Source of the DNA: Aliiroseovarius sp. F20344
GTDB lineage: Bacteria > Pseudomonadota > Alphaproteobacteria > Rhodobacterales > Rhodobacteraceae
Direction of reading: 5' to 3'
Length of the DNA: 64,000 bases
NCBI RefSeq assembly: GCF_023016155.1
Contig: NZ_JALKBG010000008.1
Coordinates: forward strand, 2,501 to 66,500
Below the pieces are notes generated by a model, which was given only the letters and a program-made list of their open reading frames with translations, had not been told where the DNA came from and searched no databases. Position 1 is the first letter of the stretch. Each line of letters begins with the position of its first letter. The position numbers were made by a program, and so were the translations under genes. Shown here piece after piece: positions 37,985 through 45,982 of this stretch.

Positions 37985-40900
37985 TTACAAATCCACAGTG
38001 ATTTCACCGCCCGGTTCCGCAGCCCGGCTTTGGCACAGGATCATCGCGCCCTCGCGCTGGGCATTGGACAGAACAAAATCCCGATGTTCCACATCGCCCG
38101 AGATCAAACCGCATTTGCACACGCCGCAAATCCCGTCAGAGCATTTCACATCCACATGCACTCCGGCAGCATTCAGCGCGTCTGCGGCCGTTTGGTCCGC
38201 CGAGACCTCGATGCGGCGCCCATCTTTCAGCTGCAATTTGAATGGGTGGTTTTCATAGTCTGGCTGTTCGGGCACCGAGAAATACTCTAGATGCCGCGCT
38301 TCTTCCGGGAAATCTTGGCGCGCCGCGGCTTCCATCACCGCGTCCATGTAGCGGTCCGCGCCACAGGCATAGACATGTGCGCCCTCCGGCGCATCCGCCA
38401 ACACCGTGTCGAAATCCGCCCGAGTGTCTTCATCCGAGATATGCAGATGCACCCGATCTGCCCAAGGCATCGCGGCCAGATCTTCAAGGAATCCGGCCTC
38501 ATCCCGACGACCGACCGAATAGTGCAGCGCGAAGTCTTTCCCCAGCGCGTGAAGCCGGTGGGCGAAGGCGATCATTGGCGTGATGCCAATGCCGCCACCC
38601 ATCAGGAAGCTTTTGGGGGCGTCTTCGACCAGTTCGAAATGGTTGATGGGTTTTGAGACGAAGACTTTGCGCCCCTCAGTGAAAATGCGGTGCAGAAGGG
38701 CCGATCCGCCGCGCCCACCTTCCTCGCGCAGGACGCCTATTTGATAGCTGTTGCGATCTGACGGATCGCCAGACAGCGAATACTGACGCAGGAAATCAGG
38801 GGACACCAGCACATCAAGATGCGCCCCAGCGGTCCAAGCGGGCAAACGCGATCCATCCTGCGCGGAGAGTTCGTATTTGGCGATGCCCGGTGTCATTTGT
38901 TCGACCTTGGACACTGCCAGTTGCAAGACCGGGCTGTCTTCCGGCACCGTATAGCGATGTACCATCGACAGGTCGCCGCGTGCCTTGCGGTCGCGATATT
39001 CGCCCGCCGTGATCATCGCGTCATAGGCCGTTATCCCGGCCTCGCGATCCATAGGGAAGGGATAGGGATAGGGCGGCGGCGCAAGATCAGCTGGATATGC
39101 CGCAAGGGTCTGGCTTTCCGGATCAAGTTTGATCTCGCGTTGAAGGTCGCGGCGGTTCACCGGGTCATCTGTGGGGTGATAACCGCCGTCTTCGCCAAGC
39201 TTCAGATCCCACCACCATTTTTTGACATCATTCAATCCGCCATTGCCGACGGCGTCATCAAGTTTCGCCAGTACCGGTGCAGCCCCCGGAATGGTCGATG
39301 CTGCCCATCTCATGGGCGCCTGCGCAAAAAGCCCCTCAAGATTCCAGGGGCACGTCTTCATACAGCGACCACACATCGCGCCACCGGGTTGAGTCACACG
39401 GTAGGTGGTGCATTTTTGGCTGTCAGATTTCCAGATCTCATAGCCGTTGAACATCTTCTTTGGCCCGGCAGTGATTGCACCGGACGGGCATTCGCGCGCG
39501 CATTTGTTACACGCTTCGCAGAACCGCTGCAGACCGAAATCAATTGGCTTGTCATGCGATAGGGGCATGTCGGTTGTTACTACACCTGACTTAAGGCGTG
39601 GCCCCAGATAGGGGTGCAGGATCACGTCTCCGATCCGCGAAATCTCACCCAAGCCAGCCAGTAGAAGCAGTGGAGGCTGCAGCACCGTGCCATCCATCAC
39701 CGTATGGGCCTTGGCCGAGTATCCAAGATTGCGGATTTGTTGTGCGATGACGCCCCCGATCAGCGAGAACCTTAAATAAGCGCGCATGGATTGGCTGACG
39801 GCGATCCAATCATCGCCTGACGCGCCCTCCATAGTTTCGAACCCCTGATCGACGATCATGGAAATGGCCTGATCATGTGGCGGAGTGATTTCTTCCCCCG
39901 CCGCATCATGGCTGTACCATGCCCAATCGGGACAACGGCTGGTGCCCGCGGCGTCAATGCCCAGAAAGTAACTGGCGGCCCGGATTGCGGCAGCGTTCTG
40001 CTTGGCATCCGCAGGGCTTATACCGTTGGCAACGGGTCCATCCTGTAGCAACGTGAAAACACCAAGCGCGCGCCGTTGCGCATAGCTGGGTGCAGCCTTG
40101 CGCACATACATCCCCCCGGACGAGCCTTCGTGCAGGTTCTTCCCCATGTCCCCAAACTGTGCACGTGCGAACATGTCCGAGCGTTTCGGGACGCGTGCGA
40201 CGTTTTCTTCGTCGATGTAAGATGTGGGGGTGTCGACGCGCTTCAGACGCTCAAAAGGAAGCGGACCCATTGTGTAGTCGCGTTTCGTATACGGATCTTG
40301 GTTTAGGCCTGACTTGGCGCTGTCCTTGCCCAACCACCACCGCAACCCGGTTAGATTTGGTTGGTCAGGTTCTGGGGCAAGGGGACGATCTGGTGTCATC
40401 TCAAGATTGGTGGTGACGACTGCCAAACCAAAACCTTCACCAAGCCAGGGCGCACGCGCACCGTTTGGGGTTGCCCATGTCAGCCCAGCTTGGACCGAAA
40501 GACGCGAAAGCCAGACGTCGCTCGCAGCCCCAGTGTGCGCTTTGGCATCATGGCCTAAAAGACGCAAGTAGTTCGCAATGACGATGGCAGTTTCGGCGGA
40601 CAGCAAACAGGCCCGTTGAGCCTGCGCATCCATGATCCAGCTTGCGCCGGGTTCGTCCTGTCTTGGGGCGCGGTGATGTTCGTAAAGGAAGACAATCGCG
40701 TGGGTGTGATCCGTGATCGCACGGTTCTTTGTTGCAAGGCTTTCCTTAAGCTCTGCCATCAGGACATCGATACCAGCGGCCAGCGTTTTCACCTCGCGCG
40801 TTTCAAGCGCGCTCACAAGCTCTTGTATGCCGGGGTTTTCAACGGATGTCTTAAGATGGGCGGTCGCGTCGAGCCGCGTGATGCCAACCATGGACGCATC

Positions 40901-41182
40901 TGAAAAATACCCAAATGCCTTTAGGTGTCGCGCGCGTTCATCTGGATCTGTGGGGATAGTGGAGGGCGCTGGATTGATTTGACCGTCGCGAATGGCGTCC
41001 AAGGCTGCCTGATAGGGCGTCATGGCATTAACGATGCTGTCCGGCTGATCATGTCGGTGAAAGCTGATTGGCGCATCCATTGGTAACTGGTCGACAGCGG
41101 TGGGTTGATCCACGCGTCGGAGCCGTTCAAGCGGATAGGGGCCCAAATCCACAGGCCGATTGCGGGTCGAAAACAAGCGCAT
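37985..41182 (-). CDS. Reductive dehalogenase-like protein fused to flavin/2Fe-2S reductase
   Basis: 1065 residues, cytoplasmic (no Tat signal). The N-terminal ~700 residues resemble the catabolic, self-sufficient reductive dehalogenases such as BhbA of Comamonas and NpRdhA of Nitratireductor. Two 4Fe-4S motifs are present: C555-x2-C558-x2-C561-x3-C565 and C591-x12-C604-x2-C607-x3-C611. The C-terminal ~330 residues form a phthalate-dioxygenase-reductase-like unit with the flavin motif RQYSLSG (799-805), the nucleotide motif GGGIGITPM (862-870) and a plant-type 2Fe-2S centre (C1014, C1019, C1022, C1050). Thus NAD(P)H, flavin, 2Fe-2S, 4Fe-4S and cobalamin could be on one chain. Residues 14-268 look like an internal repeat of 306-547. 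Halogenated substrate use is inferred only; neighbours point to methylated compounds. Confidence 0.85.
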   Translation of the reverse strand: MRLFSTRNRPVDLGPYPLERLRRVDQPTAVDQLPMDAPISFHRHDQPDSIVNAMTPYQAALDAIRDGQINPAPSTIPTDPDERARHLKAFGYFSDASMVGITRLDATAHLKTSVENPGIQELVSALETREVKTLAAGIDVLMAELKESLATKNRAITDHTHAIVFLYEHHRAPRQDEPGASWIMDAQAQRACLLSAETAIVIANYLRLLGHDAKAHTGAASDVWLSRLSVQAGLTWATPNGARAPWLGEGFGLAVVTTNLEMTPDRPLAPEPDQPNLTGLRWWLGKDSAKSGLNQDPYTKRDYTMGPLPFERLKRVDTPTSYIDEENVARVPKRSDMFARAQFGDMGKNLHEGSSGGMYVRKAAPSYAQRRALGVFTLLQDGPVANGISPADAKQNAAAIRAASYFLGIDAAGTSRCPDWAWYSHDAAGEEITPPHDQAISMIVDQGFETMEGASGDDWIAVSQSMRAYLRFSLIGGVIAQQIRNLGYSAKAHTVMDGTVLQPPLLLLAGLGEISRIGDVILHPYLGPRLKSGVVTTDMPLSHDKPIDFGLQRFCEACNKCARECPSGAITAGPKKMFNGYEIWKSDSQKCTTYRVTQPGGAMCGRCMKTCPWNLEGLFAQAPMRWAASTIPGAAPVLAKLDDAVGNGGLNDVKKWWWDLKLGEDGGYHPTDDPVNRRDLQREIKLDPESQTLAAYPADLAPPPYPYPFPMDREAGITAYDAMITAGEYRDRKARGDLSMVHRYTVPEDSPVLQLAVSKVEQMTPGIAKYELSAQDGSRLPAWTAGAHLDVLVSPDFLRQYSLSGDPSDRNSYQIGVLREEGGRGGSALLHRIFTEGRKVFVSKPINHFELVEDAPKSFLMGGGIGITPMIAFAHRLHALGKDFALHYSVGRRDEAGFLEDLAAMPWADRVHLHISDEDTRADFDTVLADAPEGAHVYACGADRYMDAVMEAAARQDFPEEARHLEYFSVPEQPDYENHPFKLQLKDGRRIEVSADQTAADALNAAGVHVDVKCSDGICGVCKCGLISGDVEHRDFVLSNAQREGAMILCQSRAAEPGGEITVDL

Positions 41183-41277
41183 CTTTGTCTTTCAGCTTGG
41201 CGAGTTATCGGCGTAACAGCGCGCTCATGCGGCTTTTCCGACCCTCCCACCATGGTCGAATACTTATGACTGTTAAA

Positions 41278-41295
41278 TGATCATATTCGTGATCA
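41278..41295 (-). promoter_or_regulatory. TGATCA repeat upstream of dehalogenase-like gene
   Basis: TGATCA occurs at 41278-41283 and 41290-41295 with a 6-bp centre, so the 18-bp element is symmetrical at its ends. It lies about 96 bp upstream of the dehalogenase-like start and 22 bp after the TetR gene stop. It could be an operator for a regulator other than TetR. No standard -10/-35 pair is evident beside it. Confidence 0.35.
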
Positions 41296-41316
41296 CAGTG
41301 CCAGCTTAAATTGGAT

Positions 41317-41934
41317 TCAATATCCATTCCGTGCGCGGAATCGGCTAATCTCGTGCTTTGTGGGGGTTTTTCCCGTGAAAAGCTCAACGTACAGAGGGAC
41401 GCGATTCACACGGGCGGCATGATCTTCTTTGATCTCCATGGCGATATAGCCAACCTGCGTGAACAGAATGGTCATCGTCCTGATTTCGGCGTCTGTTGGG
41501 GGATAGCCGAACCGCTCGAACATTCCTTGAATTGCGGTTTTGCGCTTGGCATCTGCCGCATCGACCCGCGCTTTCAGCTTCCGATCATGATCGGCCCAAT
41601 TTCGAATGGCACGGTCCAGTTGGGCATCAAACAGCTTGGATTGGAACCAGCAATCCTGAAGGTTGAACATCGCCTCGCAAATCGTCTCGGCATATAGGTC
41701 ACATTGGGCAACCAGATTGCCGCTGTTTTTGCGTTCCCACCGTTCAATCATCGCGTCCAGCAGAGCATCGCGATCGCGGAAATGATGGTAGAAACCGGTA
41801 CGTGTCAGACCCAGACGCTCAGCCAAAGGCATGATCTTCACACCGTCAGCGCCGGTTTTAATCAACAGCTCTATTGCGGCGTCTAGCCAAAGTTTTTTGG
41901 TCGCGCGTGGGCGGTTTTGTCGTTTTTGGGTCAT
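41317..41934 (-). CDS. TetR-family transcriptional regulator
   Basis: 205 residues. N-terminal HTH of the TetR type (PLAERLGLTRTGFYHHFRDRDALLDAM, about 37-62) and a helical ligand-binding region. It starts at 41934 (MTQKRQNRPRATKK); the longer reading from 42069 enters the divergent mttB-like gene and its operators. It is upstream of and on the same strand as the dehalogenase-like gene and divergent from the mttB-like gene, so it probably controls both. Two palindromes in the divergent gap are likely its operators. The effector is unknown. Confidence 0.9.
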   Translation of the reverse strand: MTQKRQNRPRATKKLWLDAAIELLIKTGADGVKIMPLAERLGLTRTGFYHHFRDRDALLDAMIERWERKNSGNLVAQCDLYAETICEAMFNLQDCWFQSKLFDAQLDRAIRNWADHDRKLKARVDAADAKRKTAIQGMFERFGYPPTDAEIRTMTILFTQVGYIAMEIKEDHAARVNRVPLYVELFTGKTPTKHEISRFRARNGY

Positions 41935-41953
41935 GCGGGGCACTCTAGAGAAC

Positions 41954-41969
41954 TTGACACATGTGTCAA
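41954..41969. promoter_or_regulatory. TetR operator 1
   Basis: TTGACACATGTGTCAA, a perfect 16-bp palindrome in the 83-bp divergent gap between the TetR gene and the mttB-like gene. Each half contains a TTGACA -35-like hexamer, so binding would block both directions. Confidence 0.75.
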
Positions 41970-41974
41970 ACCTC

Positions 41975-41990
41975 CTGACGCTAGTGTCAA
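41975..41990. promoter_or_regulatory. TetR operator 2
   Basis: CTGACGCTAGTGTCAA matches operator 1 at 12 of 16 positions. TGACGCTAGTGTCA within it is an almost perfect palindrome (one mismatched pair). Its centre lies 21 bp from the centre of operator 1, two helical turns, which suggests two dimers bound on the same DNA face. Confidence 0.65.
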
Positions 41991-42017
41991 TGGCGACTCG
42001 CAATGGAGGAGAATGCG

Positions 42018-43577
42018 ATGAGCGAAACTGCGGTGAAGCGGCGGCGTAGCCGAGGTGGACGTCAAGCAAGGGACGGCTCGCCCGGACAGAATCCCCATTT
42101 GGAACGCCCCTATATCAAACGAAACATCCCCACCTATGACCTTCTGGGCGATGAAGCGTTAGAACAGATCGAGGCGACAGCCGATCGCATCATGGCTGAG
42201 ATTGGCATCGAATTTCGAGATGACCCTGAAACGGTTGAGATGTTTCGAATGGCAGGCGGTGAAGTCACCCAGCTCGATCCCACACGATGGAACATCAAAT
42301 TCGCACCGGGCATGATCCGCGAGATATTGAAGACTGCTCCGGCAGTGTTCACCCAACACGCCCGCAACCTGGCCAACAACGTCGAGATTGGCGGCGATAA
42401 CGTGGTTTTTGCGCCTTCTTACGGCAGCCCGTTTGTCATGGATCTGGACAAGGGGCGGCGCTATGGCACGCTTGAGGATTTCCAGAACTTCGTAAAGCTG
42501 GGACAGATGAGCCCATGGCTGCATCACTCGGGCGGAACGGTTTGCGAGCCCACAGATATCCCGGTGAACAAACGCCATCTGGATATGGTCTATGCCCACA
42601 TGCGCTATTCTGATCGCGCCTTCCTTGGGTCCGTTACAGCCCCCGAACGTGCGGCCGATAGCGTCGAGATGTGCCGCATCTTGTTTGGCACTGATTTTGT
42701 CGATCAGAACTGCGTGATTATGGGCAATTTCAACACCACCAGCCCGTTGGTAATTGATGGGATCACGTCAAAAGGCATTCGCGAATATGCGAAGGCAGGG
42801 CAGGGGTCCATTCACCTTCCTTTCTTGCTGGGTGGGGCCGTGTCACCGCTGACCCTTGCAGGATCAGCCGCGCAATGTTTGGCCGAAAGCATGGTGTCTT
42901 GCGCAATTACGCAATTGGAACGCCCGGGATCTCCTGCTGTTCTGGCGAGCTTCATCAGCTCAATGTCGCTGAGATCTGGATCGCCAACATTTGGGACGGC
43001 GGAACCGGCGCTGGGCAGTCTTGTGTTTGGGCAGCTGGCACGTCGCCTGAATATGCCGCTGCGCTGTGCGGGCAACTTCTCGACCTCTAAACTGCCGGAT
43101 GCGCAAGCCATGCAGCAAAGCATGATGTCGATGATGTCAGCGGTGCAATGTGGGGCAAACTATTTGCTACATTCTGCAGGCTTCCTCGATGGGCTGTTGT
43201 CGATGTCTTACGAGAAGTTCATGCTTGATCTGGACCTCTGCGGTGCGTTGCATGCGTATTACGATGGGGTGCAGGTGAACGAGGATACTTTGGGCTTCGA
43301 TGCCTTGGCCGAAAAAGGACCGGGGGAGCACCTGTTTTCGACCGCACATACGATGCGCCACTATAAGACCGCCTATTACGACAGTGCGCTGGACGACAAC
43401 CAACCGTGGGAAACATGGGACGAGCAGGGCGAGGTCGATATGGCCACCCGCGCTAACCTGCGCTGGAAGGCACAACTGGCGGCTTATGAAGCGCCGGGCA
43501 TGGATCCGGTGAAGGATGCAGAACTGAAAGACTTCGTGGCGCGAAAGAAAGCCTCGATGGAAGACGCCTGGTACTGA
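42018..43577 (+). CDS. MttB-family (non-pyrrolysine) methyltransferase-like protein
   Basis: 519 residues in the trimethylamine methyltransferase (MttB) superfamily, a TIM-barrel enzyme that moves a methyl group from a quaternary or tertiary amine to a corrinoid protein. The reading frame has no internal amber codon, so it is a non-pyrrolysine member. Members of this group are known or proposed to act on glycine betaine and similar compounds. Supporting features are LERPYIKRNIPTYDLL near the start, the FAPSYGSPFV and PLVIDGITSKGIREYA blocks. The start at 42018 follows GGAGGAG; an ATG at 42003 precedes this site. No corrinoid-protein gene (MtbC type) is adjacent. Confidence 0.88.
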   Translation: MSETAVKRRRSRGGRQARDGSPGQNPHLERPYIKRNIPTYDLLGDEALEQIEATADRIMAEIGIEFRDDPETVEMFRMAGGEVTQLDPTRWNIKFAPGMIREILKTAPAVFTQHARNLANNVEIGGDNVVFAPSYGSPFVMDLDKGRRYGTLEDFQNFVKLGQMSPWLHHSGGTVCEPTDIPVNKRHLDMVYAHMRYSDRAFLGSVTAPERAADSVEMCRILFGTDFVDQNCVIMGNFNTTSPLVIDGITSKGIREYAKAGQGSIHLPFLLGGAVSPLTLAGSAAQCLAESMVSCAITQLERPGSPAVLASFISSMSLRSGSPTFGTAEPALGSLVFGQLARRLNMPLRCAGNFSTSKLPDAQAMQQSMMSMMSAVQCGANYLLHSAGFLDGLLSMSYEKFMLDLDLCGALHAYYDGVQVNEDTLGFDALAEKGPGEHLFSTAHTMRHYKTAYYDSALDDNQPWETWDEQGEVDMATRANLRWKAQLAAYEAPGMDPVKDAELKDFVARKKASMEDAWY

Positions 43578-43585
43578 CGGAGAAG

Positions 43586-45631
43586 ATGATGTCGAACGAT
43601 CCCCTTTTGCAGCCCTACCAGCTGGGACACCTGACTTTAAGAAACCGGATCATGACCACCAGTCACGAGCCCGCGTATCCTGAAGATGGCATGCCGAAAG
43701 AGCGCTATGCGGCCTACCATGCCGAACGGGCCAAGGCAGGCGTCGCGATGGCAATGACGGCCGGATCGGCGGCTGTGTCGAAAAACAGCCCGCCCGTCTT
43801 CAACAACATCCTCGCCTATAAGGACGAGGTGGTGCCGTGGATCAAGAACCTGACCGATGCAGTGCATGAACATGGTGCGGCCTGCATGATCCAGTTAACC
43901 CATCTGGGGCGGCGCACTGGATGGAACAAAGGCGATTGGCTGCCACCGGTCTGTTCGACACCGCATCGCGAACCAGCCCACCGGGCGTTCCCGAAATTGG
44001 CCGAGGACTGGGATATTTCGCGGATCATCTCGGATTTTGCGGACGCGGCCGAGCGGATGCAAGCAGGCGGAATGGATGGGGTCGAGATTATGACCCATGG
44101 GCACTTGCTGGATCAGTTCATTTCCCCGCTGACCAACCATCTTGAGGGTCCCTATGGCGGAGATTTGGCTGCGCGGATGAAGCTGACGCTGGAAATCATA
44201 GATGCCGTACGCAAGCGTGTGGGTGACGAGTTTGTCCTTGGAGTGCGTTTCGCCCCGGACGAGGTGGAAGATGGGGGTATCGACCCGGATATGGGTATGG
44301 AGATCGCCAAAATGCTGCGCGATTGTGGGCAGGTCCAGTATCTAAACATCAACCGCGGGCGCATTCACACGGATCCAGCTTTGACGGATATGATCCCCAT
44401 TCAGGGCGCGCCATCTTCACCGCATCTGGATTTCGCAGGGCGTGTGCGGGCTGAGGTTGGAATGCCGACTTTCCACGCCGCCCGCATCCCCGATGTCGCA
44501 ACCGCGCGCCACGCCATTGCCTCGGGTCAATTGGATATGGTCGGGATGACCCGCGCCCATATGGCGGACCCGCATATCGTGCAAAAGATCGTGGAGGGGC
44601 GCGAAGAGGATATTCGCCCCTGCGTGGGCGCAACCTACTGTCTGGATCGCATCTATCAGGCAGGTGATGCGCTATGCATGCACAATGCCGCCACCGGTCG
44701 CGAGCTGACCATGCCGCATGTGGCTGAACCAGCGGGCGAGAAACGAAAGGTGGTTGTTGTGGGCGCTGGCCCTGCAGGGCTGGAAGCAGCGCGTGTCGCG
44801 GCCGAGCGTGGGCATGATGTGACCGTGTTCGAAGCGCAACCTGATCCGGGCGGGCAGCTGCGGTTAGCAGCACAAACCCCACGTCGTCGCGAGATGATTG
44901 GCATCGTTGACTGGCGTATGTCCCAATGCGCCGCCCGCGATGTGACCTTCCATTTCAACACATGGGCTGAAGCCTCAGACGTGACTGCGCTGAATCCAGA
45001 CGTGGTGATTGTTGCGACAGGCGGTCTGCCCAATCTGACGCTTTTCGAAACCAAAACCGATCAGGATTTGGCGATCAGCGCGTGGGATGTGATCGCGGGG
45101 GACGTGAAATGCGCAGGCGATGTGCTGATCTATGACGAAAGCGGTGATCACCCGGCAATGCAAGCCGCCGAAATCGCGGCCGAAGCTGGTGCAAATGTTG
45201 AAGTGATGACCCCTGACCGCACTTTCGCCCCTGACATCATGGCGATGAACCTTGTGCCTTACATGCGGTCACTACAGCCCAAAGGGGTGAAGTTCACCGT
45301 TACCGAACGCCTTAAGAGTGTCGCGCGTGATGGCAATCGCTTGAAGGTTACCCTTGGCACCGATTACTCTGATTTCACCCGCGAGGCGACATACGATCAA
45401 GTGGTGGTGAACTATGGCACACTGCCGATGGATGATCTGTATTTTGAGCTGAAAGAGCTATCGTCAAACCGCGGTGAGGTCGATCAAGAGGCCCTGATCA
45501 CGGGCAAGCCGCAGACGATCAACACAAATGCGGATGGAAATTTTCAGCTGTTCCGGATTGGGGATGCCGTGAACGCACGCAATACGCATGCGGCAATCTA
45601 TGACGCGTTAAGGCTGGTGAAAGACCTGTAA
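43586..45631 (+). CDS. DgcA/trimethylamine-dehydrogenase-like NADH:flavin oxidoreductase
   Basis: 681 residues with three parts: an FMN-binding old-yellow-enzyme barrel (1-345), a Fe-S segment, and FAD/NAD-binding C-terminal domains (VVVVGAGPAGLEAARVAAERG at about 390). The family includes trimethylamine dehydrogenase and the dimethylglycine or N-methylproline demethylases (DgcA, Stc2 type). The cluster Cys are C346, C352 and C364; the second Cys of trimethylamine dehydrogenase (C348 there) is replaced by Ala349 (CVGATYC). It begins 9 bp after the MttB-like gene and is probably co-transcribed with it. The substrate is not shown by the sequence. Confidence 0.88.
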   Translation: MMSNDPLLQPYQLGHLTLRNRIMTTSHEPAYPEDGMPKERYAAYHAERAKAGVAMAMTAGSAAVSKNSPPVFNNILAYKDEVVPWIKNLTDAVHEHGAACMIQLTHLGRRTGWNKGDWLPPVCSTPHREPAHRAFPKLAEDWDISRIISDFADAAERMQAGGMDGVEIMTHGHLLDQFISPLTNHLEGPYGGDLAARMKLTLEIIDAVRKRVGDEFVLGVRFAPDEVEDGGIDPDMGMEIAKMLRDCGQVQYLNINRGRIHTDPALTDMIPIQGAPSSPHLDFAGRVRAEVGMPTFHAARIPDVATARHAIASGQLDMVGMTRAHMADPHIVQKIVEGREEDIRPCVGATYCLDRIYQAGDALCMHNAATGRELTMPHVAEPAGEKRKVVVVGAGPAGLEAARVAAERGHDVTVFEAQPDPGGQLRLAAQTPRRREMIGIVDWRMSQCAARDVTFHFNTWAEASDVTALNPDVVIVATGGLPNLTLFETKTDQDLAISAWDVIAGDVKCAGDVLIYDESGDHPAMQAAEIAAEAGANVEVMTPDRTFAPDIMAMNLVPYMRSLQPKGVKFTVTERLKSVARDGNRLKVTLGTDYSDFTREATYDQVVVNYGTLPMDDLYFELKELSSNRGEVDQEALITGKPQTINTNADGNFQLFRIGDAVNARNTHAAIYDALRLVKDL

Positions 45632-45634
45632 AAC

Positions 45635-45961
45635 TTACCCCTGCTGCGTGCGTTCGATATACGCGCGCAGCTCTTCCGCTTCGTGGCGGGCATCGCGCAA
45701 TCCATCCATTGCAGCGCGCAGTTCCGCCTCGGTCTGGTGCAGCTGGTTCGACATCTCGGCTTCGCGCGATTGCAGATAGGTGATGGCTTCGTCACGTGTC
45801 TCTTCCGCGTCGTGCAGCGCTTGCGCCATCTTGTCCAGCTCGCTCATTTCGCTGCCTTGCACCTGAACGAAGCGGTGGATCAGCCAATGGGCGAACCAGC
45901 CCAGAACAAAGGCCACAAAAAGAATGATCGCGGTGACGATGATAAACTCGGTTCTGTTCAT
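45635..45961 (-). CDS. Membrane-anchored coiled-coil protein
   Basis: 108 residues. One N-terminal membrane helix (about 7-29), then a predicted long coiled coil (SELDKMAQALHDAEETRDEAI...). I do not recognise the family. It is 21 bp downstream of the OmpA-like gene on the same strand and may work with it at the envelope. It converges with the flavoprotein gene 3 bp away. Confidence 0.75.
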   Translation of the reverse strand: MNRTEFIIVTAIILFVAFVLGWFAHWLIHRFVQVQGSEMSELDKMAQALHDAEETRDEAITYLQSREAEMSNQLHQTEAELRAAMDGLRDARHEAEELRAYIERTQQG

Positions 45962-45982
45962 CGGGCTGTCCTTTGGTGTCTA

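Noticed and set aside
41183-42017. Cobalamin riboswitch near the RdhA-like or MttB-like genes
   Set aside because: No B12-box (GCCACTG-type) or long structured leader is visible in either gap.
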